Assembly (NCBI RefSeq): GCF_003576645.1
Contig: NC_044927.1
Coordinates: 16,707,548-16,771,547 of the forward strand
From: Ipomoea triloba
Taxonomy: Eukaryota; Streptophyta; Magnoliopsida; Solanales; Convolvulaceae
Reading direction: 5' to 3'
Length of the DNA: 64,000 nt
Below are positions 33,921 to 45,917 of the stretch, one piece after another; positions within the stretch are counted from its first letter, which is position 1, and each line of letters opens with the position of its first letter. The position numbers were made by a program, and so were the translations under genes. The notes beneath the pieces were generated by a model. The model was not told where the DNA came from, did no database searches, and saw only the letters and a program-made list of their open reading frames with translations.

Positions 33921-34027
33921 GGAAGATTTTATTTTTGGAACCACAAGGTAGTGACAAGTGTCACAATTTTTACCATATGATTAAAATATTAATTTTAAGA
34001 GATGAGTTTGGATAAGCATTCCATATA

Positions 34028-34084
<57 letters not shown>

Positions 34085-34089
34085 TATAN
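34028..34089. repeat. (ATT)n(AT)n microsatellite ending in an N
   Basis: About 13 ATT units run into an AT tract and then the N at 34089; the region just upstream of the E5 donor site is incomplete here. Confidence 0.9.
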
Positions 34090-35768
34090 GTCTTCTACAA
34101 GACTAGTAACCCGGTTGAGGTAAGGAATCCCATAAGTTGGTTTAGTCACTTGAAATTGGATAATTGATTGTTTGGTTGAAATATGATGAGATCTAAGTGA
34201 AATTTGTTATGTACATGTGGTATGAATAATATATATGAAATTGTATTTTACATAATATATATGTACAAAATGTTGTGTTGGTGAGTTCTCATTAATGGTG
34301 TTGTTAAAGTTGTTATGAATATGGATGTTGGCAAATAGATTATGAGATGGTGGTTCTTGGATGATTAATAGCTTATGAGTATATTAACGATGGATTTAAG
34401 GGGTACTTAAAGTTTAATGGTGATTTATGGGCAATAATGAATTTTATTAATTAATGATGGTGGATTAAGGTGATGATTAAGAGTACTTAATGATTAATTA
34501 TGGTGATTTGGTTCACGTTGAAGCCTAGTGATGAGGATAATGTTGGACTAAGGACTAAAGATTTATGTTAAGTATAGATGGGTAAGTTGTTGAAGGTGAG
34601 AAATTGTGGACTAAATATGAGTTATGGGCATCATAAATAAGTAAGGATTACAATATTGATGGTTTAAGACTAATGAGGGTAATTATGCATATGGGTTATG
34701 GTTTATTGATTTAAGGTGGTAATCAATTATGAATTATGGTTAAGGGTGGTGATTAGTGATTAAAATGGTGATTAGGAACTATTATTCTTATTAATAAATA
34801 AGGAAAGTTACGAAGATTATGAGCTTATAAGGATTATGATTAAAGATTGGATCAATGATGGAATTAAATGAGGATGATGGAATGATGGATAACATTATTG
34901 ATGATGGTGATGTCATTATGTTGTTGATCTAAGAAGTTGAATTGTAATTATGGTGGTGATATATAATGCTATAATTATGGTACATGAGTTATGAATTGGT
35001 AATTATGAATTAATAGTTTAGATTAATGGATAATTATGGATTATGGTTAATAATGGTGTTAATGCTTTCGAGGACTTGATAATGATGTTATAATGTTGTT
35101 GACTTGTCGTCGATGATGGATTACAAGGTTAGTAGTTACTAATGACAATAATTAATGCTTAAGAGTGATTAAGGTTAATTGTTGGATTATGGGTGACTAA
35201 GTATCGATTATAGATGTGTGATTTCCTTAAGTTATAATGGTGTTGATGATAGTGAAAGTTGTTGATGACGATAGTGACAAGGACAGCTATCTATTATTAA
35301 TTAATGGTGGAACCATGATTATGGATCACCGATGATGATTGGATTGTAAGATGAACTGCGATTCATGATAAGGAATAAGTATTGGGAATGGATATATGTA
35401 GTGTTAGTAGAAAATATATAAGTATCCGATGAGTGACCAGCTTGTGTTCAATATTTTCTCAACTGTGTTTTCTTCCAAATTTTGCTCGTACTTGAGCTAT
35501 GCTTGAAAAGCCCTTGGCTACTAAAAATGTTTATGAAAACTTACGTTGAAAAACGTATGCTATTTTGGTATGCAGGTTGTCAAAACCTTATTTTAAAAAG
35601 GAAAATACCATTTTTAGTGAGTGTGTACCTTATTGGAATGATGAGAAAATGATGTTAAAATGAATAAAACCTTAGTTTCAAGGAGTTACGAGGACCTTGT
35701 TGTCTTTTACCTCGGGCTATAATTACCGAAGGTTGTCATTGAAATATGTACGGTTGTATTCGTACTTA

Positions 35769-35785
35769 GGCGAAGTCTATTCGCC
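35769..35785 (+). other. E5 conserved intronic hairpin with GTCTA loop
   Basis: GGCGAA-GTCTA-TTCGCC, perfect six-base stem, followed by TGTGCACACTTAAG about 45 bp on. Confidence 0.6.
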
Positions 35786-36491
35786 GAGTCTCTACGTCAC
35801 TCATGTATGGCTAGACTGTGGGGGTGTGCACACTTAAGCGTATTGACTCTATCGTCTCCGGGTTGGTGTCATTTTAATGGACCTAGGCGGGGCCACACTA
35901 GGGGCCATTCTAATGAACCATCGTCCAAGGGACCGAGAAGAGAACTTGGGTAATGACCGCAAGCCCATGTTCTAGGTTCAATCGGTCAACGACAAGGAAT
36001 ATTCAACATTTCCTATAAGGCCTCGTACTTTGAAATGAAACTAAGTCGAGTTTTCACAAGTAATGGTTGAATCAATGACTACGATGAGATATGTGATACT
36101 AGTTCCAAGAAACTAGTCGAGTGATGTCTGAGAAATGGGATATTGTGAAGATGTCAAGTATGGTTGTGAAAATTCACGCGTGTATCGTGAAAATGATGAA
36201 ATTCCTGGAAATGAGAAGGTTTGCAAATTCGTCTGAAAGACATAAAAATGATTTTGTGCGGCAGTTATGCCATTATTCTTATTTGAGAAAAGCTTTACAT
36301 GATTTAACGTGTATACGCTACTATACTATCTATGAATCATTTGGTTGCAGGTAGATTTTCAAATCATGGGTAAAAACTTCACGAACTTCCAAATTATTTA
36401 TGTTTTCAAACCTTTGTCTACTTTTAAGTGACAACGGATTCCCTTACTTAGCCGTCGTGCTAACTACACTTCGATGTGTTTTCCTTATCAG

Positions 36492-36536
36492 ATGCAGTGT
36501 AGCGTGGGCCCTTGTAGCCCGATGAGCTCTGAATAG
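36492..36536 (+). CDS. E5 14-aa ORF (truncated relative of the DEWSM protein)
   Basis: ATG directly after the acceptor; encodes MQCSVGPCSPMSSE. Same length and same CSPMSSE end as the E3 ORF, with differences confined to the first part. Confidence 0.4.
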   Translation: MQCSVGPCSPMSSE

Positions 36537-36808
36537 GATGGAGGTACAGGTTGAGGTCTACTCTATCCTAGAATAGACACCCTAGAAGAATTATTTCCAT
36601 ATGTATTAAGTTTGATGTTGATGTTGTATATTGATGTTGTAAGTTTAGCCTGTGCACTTAGAGTGGAGGTTGTCAAAGAGGTGATAGAATTCACTCTAGG
36701 TGTGGCGGTAGCACCCAGTTTTCTGCTGATAAGATGTAAGCTTCCGCAACGTTTTATTACGGATTTTGTAATAAATGTAAGAGTTGAAAATTGGGGTGTT
36801 ACACACCA

Positions 36809-37634
36809 AACGGCCACCCACACGGCCGTGTGGATGGCCGTGACCTTTTTGAGCATTTACAGTGCGTAATGCAGTTTCCAGAACCCTGGTACATGGCCTC
36901 GCACACGGCCGTGTACCAGGCTGTGTCTGTGTAAATTTTTATGTGTTTAAAAACAGATTTTCCCCACTCTCAAATCTCTCTCTACCCCTCGCCCCACCGG
37001 ATTCCACCGCCCAAAGCTGCGAAAACATCCATTAATCTTCAAGTTTAAGGCTTCTTCTCCAATTTTCTTCACTTAACTCATGGCACCAAGGTTTGAACTT
37101 CAATTTTTACACTTTCTCTCTCTATTTTCTGCAATTTTTGGTTCTTTTGTGCACAATAGCTCTAGTTCTTGATTTTATTAAATGAACTTAGTTGCCTAAG
37201 CATAGTTTTTGTCTTTAATCTCTTTATTCATGAATTTATGCTTCATTTGTGCTTTAATGGTGTTTATATTTGGCTCTAGAGAGTAAACCTAGCTTACCCA
37301 CTTGTTCTAATGTGATTTTTGTGCATAATGGTTGATTTGTGAAGTGGGTTTTGTTAGTTTTAGGCATATAGAAACTAGTTGAGAGGAGTGATTATCGAAT
37401 TTCTTGAGTATGAAGTTGTATTTTTGAGATATATACTTGTTCATGAGTTGAAATGCCAAAATCATGAACATGACCCTGTGGATAACACTGATTTGAACCC
37501 CTATTTTCCCAATCTTGATACAATGCTTTGATTTTTCTCCTTCTCCCTTATGTGAATATAGTCCATTTGAGTGAATACATGTTCTAACCCATCAATTCAT
37601 AAATGTGGTTTTCCTTTGAGTCTCTTTTTGCAGC
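36809..37634 (+). promoter_or_regulatory. G1 ORF-1 leader: palindrome cluster plus candidate intron
   Basis: CACACGGCCGTGTG-type palindromes at about 36826-36845 and 36900-36925 resemble those in the G1 LTR. A pyrimidine-rich stretch follows, then a possible donor CAAG|GTTTGA at 37091 and an acceptor TTTTTGCAG at 37633, one base before the ORF-1 ATG. G2 and G3 have the same order. Confidence 0.5.
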
Positions 37635-38769
37635 ATGTAGCGAAAGAAATCTGTCATTGCAAAACCAGCAGACGAGATCCCAACCATTCATGGGTCCAGA
37701 GATAAAACCTTCACTGCAATGGACTACATGGCGTGTTATAATTGGTTTAAGAAGCAGAGGATCTTCAGGTCCTTTGTGATTAACATGGACGTGGCCCGAC
37801 ACTTTAGGGTCCACGAAGGGGTAGTAGCAATGTTGGCACTGCCCGAATGGAGAACTCTGCTGCTCGATTTCAGGGAAGATATACACGCTGACCTATTGCT
37901 AGAGGTCATGGCGACACTGTAGGTGGCCGGGGGCTTTGAGTTGGCCTGCACCAAGTACATATCTTTTAGGGCGGGTGGCGTCGCATTCCACCTGAGTGCC
38001 GACGATATCAGCCGACTGATGGGTTTAGATGAGGTCCAAAATTTGACTGAAAAACAAAAGAGCGACATGTTTTTGAATGCTCATAATGACCAAGCCTTTT
38101 GGGAGGAGCTGACTGATGGAACCACTATCTTTAAAAGCTCCCACAGCAGATTTACAAGCTTCACAAACAAAGCACACAAGTTTATGCACCATATCTTATC
38201 CTGATCTGTCTGTGGGCACTTTGATTCTAGTGGCACATTGACACATGCAGACATGCTTTGCCTTTATGGGATGGTCAAGCGGAAATAGATCCATATTGGA
38301 GGTATTTGGAAACCTGTTTGTGAACCGATAAAACCCCAAAGTGCGCACAATCTTCCTAGGTCCGTATGTCACTAGAATTATAAAGAACTCTAATTTGGTC
38401 CGCATCATTGAGCCCAGTCAAGGAAACGTGCAAGAGATCACAGTGGCCCTAATGGGCAAACTCTACCAACAAAAGAAAGCTGACAAAAGGGCCCGAGTTG
38501 AAGGAGGAAATGAAGAAGCGGAGGAACAAGAGGAAGAAGTAGTAGCAGAGGAGTCCGCTGGGGGCGAGGCAGGAGAAGGGCCGTCTAGGCTCACATTTCA
38601 GCAACAAGTACTGGCTCAGCTAGGAGCAATGCAGCTTCAAATGGGGAAAATCTACCAACAGGTTGGGGTAGTACAGACAGAGCAGCAACAGATTAATGCC
38701 GGGGTGCAAACGCTGAATTCGAGGGTTGACAATCTGGAGGGGGCCGTGGGCCGCATTGAAGAGTACTAA
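37635..38769 (+). pseudogene. G1 ATHILA ORF-1-like gene (broken)
   Basis: ORF-1 of Athila elements is a retrotransposon protein of unknown role encoded downstream of pol, sometimes called env-like. Here the ATG at 37635 is followed at once by TAG. The frame then reads through MACYNWFKKQRIFRSFVINM, a second TAG at 37920, AFHLSADDISRLMGL and a TGA near 38203. In another frame RTIFLGPYVTRII (matching FIGPLVTRL of G2 and FIGPFVTRL of G3) and a Gln-rich coiled-coil tail LNSRVDNLEGAVGRIEEY follow. The two TAG codons fit C-to-T changes of CAG. Confidence 0.75.
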
Positions 38770-39586
38770 GCATGGCATCGTAGCCAATTCCCCCCTCCAG
38801 GAGGCCCCTACTACCCCCATGATCCTTCCACTAGGCCTAGTTTCTAATTGTAGCGAGGGTGTTGTTGCCCCTTTCTATGGACAAGATTCTTGAACTCTTA
38901 ACTTTTTATTTTTCTGCTTTTTAATTTGTTTTCTCTATGCATGTTGAACTGTTTGAACTCCCTATCTCATTTCCTTAGTTAGCTTTGCTCTTAGTTTTCT
39001 TTTTAGTTTACTTTGCACTTTAAGTCTTTATCTTCCGCTTATATCTATCTTTGTCTTTAGTTGCTTTGGTTGCCCCCAATGTGCTTATTTTTGGTCCATC
39101 GAGGACGATGGATGATTTTAGTGTGGGTGGCGGGGGGGGGGGGACCATTTTGTGGGTCGAACTTTGGGTTTGTACATAAAATTTTTGTTTAGCTTTACTT
39201 GGATGATTCAAGGTGCACAGTTCTTGAGTAATTTGCTTTCCTTGCGTGAACGTGTAATCACTTCATTTTTTGTGGGTTTGTGGTTTGATTTCGTGATACT
39301 TGTGACACCTAACTTGTGAATAGATGATTTGAAACCAAACTCTTGATTGATCTAGTCTCTTGCCAATAGCCTTGTTAGCATCATAATAAATGAATAAATT
39401 GATCTTGTGTGTTGTATTTGGCTAGTGACGACTTATGTGGGATTTCGGTGATTTTTGTTTTCTAGAACTTGCCTCATTACTCCCTAAAGTGATACCCTAG
39501 GAACTGCATGATTTAAAATGATCTTAGGTCGTTTTTGTTTAACCTTAAGCCTTTTAGCCTACCCTGTTAATATGTTTACCCCTAGT
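38770..39586 (+). other. G1 3' untranslated region, first part, with AGGA hairpin and poly-G
   Basis: No ORF of note. TCCATCG-AGGA-CGATGGA (39095-39112) forms a perfect 7-bp stem; ATTTTAGTGTGGGTGG and a G13 run follow, like a polypurine tract. E6 begins at 39587. Confidence 0.65.
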
Positions 39587-42027
39587 TGTAATACCCCGTA
39601 TTTAATTCAAGCCTTAAAACTCGGTAATTAATTCTACTGTGTAATTAATTTAATTTAATTGGACTCCGACCTTTTTATAGATATATATTTTCCCATCCGA
39701 AATTATTTATTTATTCCAAGGCCCAATTTCCTTGAAATAATTTTGTAAGGGATATTCTTTAATTGGACCCTTTCTATTCCTTACAAGTATATTAATTATG
39801 TAATGGCCCGATCATTGGAAGGACCATATTTATATCCATTAAATTAATATTGGGTATGGATGATCCATTTCTTATAAATAAGCCCATGTCTTGTTTTAAT
39901 ACCCTAATATGATACATACATGATATATGTAATGATTTTCCCTACTCATATAAAAGTCTTGTACTTACAACACTATCTCTCTTTTCTTTTTTCCTGCAAA
40001 TACATTTCATCCTACTCCTTTCACCTCTAAAGAACCCTAAGCATATCCTACACTTCATCCTTCAAGATTTCAAGTAAAGATTGCTCTTTTAGGATCTAGA
40101 GCACTTGGGTAAGTGTTTCTCCTTAGGAAGACATCTTTTATCATCTTGTTTTCATAGTCTTTTATAAGTTCTCTATATATTCTTTTGGGGATCTTTCTTG
40201 GGAAAAAGATGATCAAGATGGAGGTGGTGCCTTGTGAGGTGTTTTGAGGATTGCTTGGTTGAGAAGAGCTCCAAGAGGTAACCATCCATGTCTCACTAAA
40301 CCTACTTTCACTCTTGATCTATATGTATATGATTTGGTGTTGGAATCTTGTAAATTTCTTGGGGTTATAGCTTTGTTTGATGGTCTGTGAACCTTTATTT
40401 GTGGATTGTTGGACTTGTGTTCATCATCCTTTGTATCTAGATGTGTATGAGTAATTCTTGTTATGGATTCCATGATTTATTGGCTTCTGGGATGTGTAAT
40501 CTGAGTATTCTGAGCATGATTTGTATTCTGAAATGATTCATCGTGTATTTTGTTCCGATTCTAGAACTGTTTGTTGGGGGTGCACTTACGGTGCACATTG
40601 GCGATATAATGTGTCCCGCCAATGTGTTCCGCAAGTGTAAGGGCGGAATGGAGTGGCGGAGAGGTGTGTACCGTGAACCTCATCCGTCTGTTCTGGCGGT
40701 GCAGTCTAACGAACCAGGACATTCCGTTGCTGTGTTCCGCTAGGTCTACTAGTATTCTGATCAGTGTCTGTTTTGAGGTCTTTTGAACTCTGTTTGATTC
40801 CTTTTGATTCTGGAATGTGTACTGAGCATCTTGTTGAGTATTCCACCTTGGTTCTTGAGTATTTATTCATGATCTTTGGACATTATCTTGATTTCTTGAG
40901 TTGGTATCATTGGTGTATTCTTTGATTATTATCCTGAGTATGCCTTGTGTTCATATTGTGAGATGAACACTGTTGGTGGGTGATTTGTGTGGGTGAATCT
41001 GAGTTGGTGTGTGGGGATCTTGAGTCCTTATGAGCATTTCTTCTCTTGTTGAATCTTTGGTAACCTTGGGATTTAGTCGGTGGAATTATGGTCTATTTGT
41101 GGTTGGTATTGGGAGGGTATTGTATGCCTCCGTAATTGGGCCCGAGTGCCTCTGTGACTGGGAATTGGGTACCTCTGTGATAGTGAGCATCATTTACCTC
41201 TATGATATGGGCTTGTATGCCTCTGTAGCTGGGCTTATTGCCTCTGTGTTGTGATATGGATATGGTGGTGGGTCTTTTGGTTATTATTGTGATTTGGGAG
41301 TGGTGGGTTGGTGCCTATCTTTGGTATAGTGGTTTGATTGGTCTTTGTGGTTACTGTGTTGAGGTTGTACCTCATTTGGTATCTGTTATTCCTTGATATG
41401 TCGGTTTGTTGGTTCCTTTGTGATCATTCTGTTGGAGTTGTGATTCAGTTGGTATCCTGTGTATAGACTTGATATCTTATGCATTCGTTATTGGATGTTG
41501 GTTTCGTTGGAAGAGTCTTGGTTTGTGACTTATTCAGCTTATTGTTGTTGAGTCTCTGATTTTAAATAAAGAATAGTTCATTGGTGCGTATATTCTATAC
41601 GTGTGTGTAAACCTATTTACAAACTCTATTATATTATGTATCTTCTCACGAGTGTGAGTGGTTGGTTGCTTAGCATTCTTTTGCTAATGGTTTCTAAACT
41701 GTTTTCCAGGTATGGAGTAGTCTAAGCCGTGAGCGCGCTAGAGCTATTGCTTGCTTAGACTAGATGATGTTTTAGTTTCCTTTCGGGCCTATGTGCCTTT
41801 GTTTCGGATGATGTACTTTGACTAGTTTGTTACTATGATGTTTTGAGGATTTATGTTTTGTTTTTGGATTTTTAGCCTGTGCACCTAGGATGGATTGTAC
41901 CTAGGTGTGGCATGACACCCTTGAGGTTTTATGTATGCTTCCGCTATGCTATGTTTAGTTTCTGAGATCTATAGCTGTTATGTTTAAGTTATACCTATCT
42001 CAGCTTGTGAAAAGTTGGGGTGTCACA
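39587..42027 (+). mobile_element. E6: divergent E-family element in G1, TSD CTAGT
   Basis: Starts TGTAATACCCCGTA, ends TTGGGGTGTCACA; flanks 39582-39586 and 42028-42032 are CTAGT. TATA-like CATATAAAAG near 39947, donor AAGAG|GTAACC at 40278, acceptor TGTTTTCCAG at 41709. The first ATG after the acceptor (41712) is followed one codon later by TAG. The GCCTGTGCACCTAGGATGGA signature is near 41876. A degenerate GCCTCTGTGACTGGG repeat lies at 41127-41250. No DEWSM ORF. Confidence 0.88.
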
Positions 42028-42032
42028 CTAGT

Positions 42033-42782
42033 TGTCCCCGTTTGAGCCTTTTGTTTTGTAATAAAGTGCTTTACACTTGTTCCCCTTTTTGTTTGGATGT
42101 TTTTCTTTGTATGAACCCTTATCTATTAACCCCAAGCCCTTAGCCTAAATGTTTTCATTCCACCCTTTGAGAGAATGTAGCATTTATTCCTTAGTTTAGG
42201 AGAGAATTTTCTTTTGGAGGTCATTGTTATTAGCATCATTCTAGATAGTTTATTCCTATCTCAGCTTGCGAAAAGTTGGAGGTCATTTATTCCTAGAGTG
42301 TTGTTCTTTTTTCTTATTTTAGATTGCTGCCAAGTCTCTTCTAGATTAGTTTGTGTTTAAGTGTGAAACTCTCTCATTTTTGTTTATTTCCATACCTCTT
42401 TCTTGTTAACCCGTTACCCTTTAGCCCCATTACAAGCCAAATAAAGACCTAGTTGATCATTTCATGCATTACAAGGGTTGACCTAGTGGGAGTAAGAAGG
42501 GCAAGCTTATGGGTTCTCATTTTAAGCCGTGTTTTGCATAATCTTAACTTAGCACTTGTGCACACAAGGTTCTCACATACCCTAATAATGGCACTTGGTC
42601 ATTGGCTTGAGAAAGGAACTCATTTGCGAGGCCGAGATGATTCTAGTAGTAAGTTTGGTTGTCATGAGTTGTTTGTGGATGTTTGGTTGTACAAGAAGGA
42701 AGTGAAATAAATGTTCATTGCATGGAGGTGATTATTCTTTGTCTTTGCATGAGGACAAGCAAAAGTCCTAGTGTGGGGGAGT
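42033..42782 (+). other. G1 3' untranslated region, second part, with terminal hairpin and polypurine tract
   Basis: No gene. TTTGCATG-AGGA-CAAGCAAA at 42744-42763 (one internal mismatch) is followed by CCTAGTGTGGGGGAG, the polypurine tract directly before the 3' LTR. At 42254-42282 a short segment resembles the end of E6 (CCTATCTCAGCTTGCGAAAA). Confidence 0.7.
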
Positions 42783-44038
42783 TGATACATCTAATTCTTG
42801 ACCTCTTTTTAGCCCTCATTTTAACCAATTTTGTTAACATAGTGCTTTAAATTGAGTAGAATCTATGACTTGTTTGTGTGATTTGATGTTCTTAGATAAA
42901 ATGGGTCACAACGAGTCATTAGGAGGCTTTTTAGGGCATAATGGAACAAGTTTGGAAGCCAAGATATCACTGAAGGAGGATCGGAGCACCGGGACGCGAA
43001 GCGGGACAGAGAAGCTGGAAAATGACCTCACACAGCCTCACACACGGTAGTGTGCAAGGCCGTTTGCCCCCGTCGCCAAATCTGCTCAGCAGCGACACCA
43101 CACGGCCGTGTGGGAGGCCGTTTGCTCTGGTTTCTGCACAGTATTTAAGCTGATTTTCTGCATTTTGTGCCTAAGTTCGAACTCTAGCCAGCTTAGAACT
43201 ATTTTACCTCATTTCCATAGGATTTATTAGCCTAGATTAGCTTAGATCTATACTTGGTAACACTTTGGAGCATTTATTTCAAGGATTTGGAGTAGATTAC
43301 AACAACTCTTCTTCACCATTTAATAGTAAAACTCTCATTTCCTTTTCTTCATCTCTTATTAATTCTTATTGCACTTTTATGATTTCTTAGCTTGATATTG
43401 CTATGCTTACCTTGCTAATGAGTGAGTAGTCCTTTATTTGGGTTAGATTAGGTGTTTATTGCTTCTACTGATGCTATTTATGTGATTATTGCATAAAGGG
43501 GATGAACACCCATTTAGGGTTCTTGAGTTTGAGTTGAGTTATAATTCTATCTTTCAATGATTATTGCGCAGTGATTGTTGTTTGTCTTTGGAAAGTCTTT
43601 CAGCACAATGAGAATTGGATGGAAGACTTGAGCCTTCCCAATCTCAAACCCAATTTCCCTTCTATGAAAATAAAGGTAGATTGGGGCTTACAAAGCTTTT
43701 GGTCTTAAAGAATTTGGATTGATACACCATGGAAATGCGGCAACCCTTGTTATAATCCTCGTGGAAACTTGGATTCCTTAGTGCTTGCCTCAAGAACCTA
43801 GGGTTAATGTTCTTCCCCCAATCTAAGTGTCAAATTCATCAAAAGAGTAATACACCTAATTTAACCCATCTTTCCCATTTAAATTATCTTCTAGCTTTTA
43901 ATCTTATTTTTCCTTTAATCCAAAATACTAAAAATACTTTAGTTTTTAACTCCAAACCAATATGATTTACTTGGATCCTTATGGATTCCAAGACCTTAGC
44001 GCCTAGAGTTTAGGTAACGGCTTTCTACGTGCCATAAA
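42783..44038 (+). repeat. G1 3' LTR, end truncated
   Basis: Matches the 5' LTR from TGATACATC to CCATAAACG with only scattered differences, then diverges about 58 bp early. It contains the GGCCGTGTG palindromes (43040-43115) directly upstream of the TATA-like AGTATTTAAGC (43139-43149). Confidence 0.88.
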
Positions 44039-44547
44039 CGTATGTCTATCGTTTTTGGCATTTTTTTGGGTAAATGTATGTCTGTCGTTTTTGGAATTTT
44101 ACGTATGGGTTTTGGTGGTTTGTTTTGTGTTTTTTTTTTTGGTGTTCTGTATGTAGGTGGGTAGTGTTGTGCTTAGGTAGTGGAGCTTGAAACTATGTGT
44201 TGTAGCCGTGTGCATTCCTTTTTGTTCCTCTGTGCGCAAACTGATATTGATTTGTGCTTGTTGCTTTGGATTTATTAGTGTGTTATTGTCATTTTCTCAT
44301 GGCAATCTTTTCCTGTTTGTATTGTTAGTGTTCTGTGTGTTTAGTTGCAGCAGGTCGGAGTTTGTGTATCATTGGACTTATGGTTTGGTCAGTGTTTTTG
44401 TAGGTGCACATAATCCAGAATAGTTTACAGAAATGTGTGTATCTTTGGGTTATAAAGTGTGCACTAGGAGCATTTTATGACGTGTCTATTTATGTGTGTT
44501 TTTAAATGAGTTTAAATGGTTGTTGTAGATAAGAAGAGCAAGGTATC
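44039..44547 (+). other. Host DNA left of G2, ending in an exon-like edge
   Basis: T/G-rich sequence with a short tandem duplication (TATGTCTATCGTTTTTGG, 44040 and 44078). TTGTTGTAG at 44520-44528 looks like a splice acceptor, with 19 bases of possible exon before G2. Confidence 0.45.
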
Positions 44548-45837
44548 TCATAAGCACCAAGAGTGGTACTTAAAAAGGGTCTTAATTGAATTAAAAGTGC
44601 AACGTTTTGTCATCCGATCATAACAATTGCATGCATTTTAGCTCAGATGTGATTAAAATCTTCTAACATCGACCCTAGGAAGAGTTTTTTTTTTTAGATA
44701 TTTTACAGGTTGAAGAGGGATTTGAGGCTAAAATGAAGCAAAAGACAAACGAAGCCACAATGCAGTATTGTCCCACGCAGCCTCACACGCGTGTGGCTGG
44801 GCGTGGAATCTTTCCAGTAACCATCCACGCCCACCACCACGCGTGGTGGCATGCGTGGTCGGGTCAAAGGCCATTTTGGGAAATTTGTTCCCTTTTGTCA
44901 CCTATATAAATCCCTTTTGGCCTAAACCTAGACATATAGAATTATTAGGATAGAATAGATCTGAAAATTGTAGAGGGTTTTCTCCCCTCTTGGGGGAAAA
45001 TTCCTTTTCTTCTAGCTTAAATTAGATCCAAGGGCAAGGATGAAGATTGGAATTTCAAGAACAAAAGTGTAAAGATCCCCTTCTTAAGGGTGGTAACTAT
45101 TCTCTCCAATTCTTAATCTAATATTTGTTTCTTTGAAATTTCCTTTCTTTTTCTTGTTTCTTTAAGTATGTTAGAGTAGATTAAATAGGGGATTGGTGGC
45201 CCCAAGGTTAATCTATGTGGATGTTTGATATAAATTGCTAGATTAAATGTGAGCTTTTTGATTGTTGGATGATGAACTTGTGTGGATGATGTTCTTCAAG
45301 CTTTGTGCTTTTTGTGGCCACATTAGGTAGCAAACCCAAAGGAAGTGAGTGTGTGCGCGATAGCGGCCATTCATGACTCTAACTTACCCACATCTCCCCT
45401 CTTAATCCAAAAGGACGAGATCCGAGAAGAATGGTAGACAAAGTGTTCGATGAAATGCCCCAACCGAATGAGGATGTGGGAGTCCAAAGTGTGACGCCAC
45501 TTGGTAGTGTGCCATGAACTCCTTAGTCTATTCCACGACTTGCACTCGCAAAACCAACCAAAGATAAACCACATGGAAAAGCCTAAAGCCCCAATCTCCA
45601 CTTTACTTTTCTTTACTTTAAACAACCTTTATCAACCTTACCCTCTTACCAATGAATCCAACTCCTAGCCATTCCCATAACTCTTTTCCTTCAACCTCTT
45701 AGATGCCAACACACCAATACGATTCCCATTCGTCATCCTTGAGAGACACGACACTCGGGGAGTCTTGACTCTTCGTTTTACCACCTTCACATACCCACTC
45801 ACCCCATACAAACATCCTTTACATACTCACAGCATCA
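44548..45837 (+). repeat. G2 5' LTR (1290 bp)
   Basis: Ends CAGCATCA. Palindromes TCACACGCGTGTGG and CCACCACGCGTGGTGG (44784-44850) sit just upstream of the TATA box TATATAAAT at 44903-44911. Confidence 0.92.
44903..44911 (+). promoter_or_regulatory. G2 5' LTR TATA box
   Basis: TATATAAAT about 50 bp downstream of the palindrome cluster; the 3' LTR has the same at 52114-52122. Confidence 0.65.
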
Positions 45838-45840
45838 AAA

Positions 45841-45857
45841 TGGCGTCGTTGCCGGGG
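45841..45857 (+). other. G2 primer-binding site
   Basis: TGGCGTCGTTGCCGGGG, three bases after the LTR end. Confidence 0.88.
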
Positions 45858-45917
45858 ATGGCAAACGGTTTCGAATAGTGTTCACATCTTTGAAGTAGAA
45901 TTTTAAGAGTTCTTGAA

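Larger units (their letters stand above)
33254..36803 (+). mobile_element. E5: E-family element in G1, TSD CACCA
   Basis: Starts TGTAATACCCCGT, ends TTGGGGTGTTACA; flanks 33249-33253 and 36804-36808 are CACCA. Donor TTGAG|GTAAGGAATCCC at 34120, acceptor CTTATCAG at 36491, then a 14-codon ORF. The intron body 34300-35400 is an unusual low-complexity stretch of ATGAT/TTAATGG words. Two assembly Ns affect the promoter side. Confidence 0.92.
23500..44038 (+). mobile_element. G1: Athila-like Ty3/gypsy element lacking RT/IN, with E4, E5 and E6 inserted
   Basis: LTRs start TGATACATCTAATTCTTGAC at 23500 and 42783. A primer site TGGCGCCGTTGCCGG (29555) is typical of the Athila/Tat group. Gag and an aspartic protease are followed directly by a noncoding motif and an ATHILA ORF-1-like gene. 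No reverse transcriptase, RNase H or integrase is seen, including in the 32580-37635 interval once E5 is removed. About 9.8 kb without the insertions. The 3' LTR is about 58 bp short at its end, so no clean TSD. Coding parts carry frameshifts and stops. Confidence 0.88.

Noticed and set aside
34300..35400. Coding region in the ATGAT-rich part of E5
   Set aside because: Stops occur in every frame; it is a low-complexity intron.
40543..41254. Small ORFs in E6
   Set aside because: Short, repetitive, intronic, and without similarity to the DEWSM protein.
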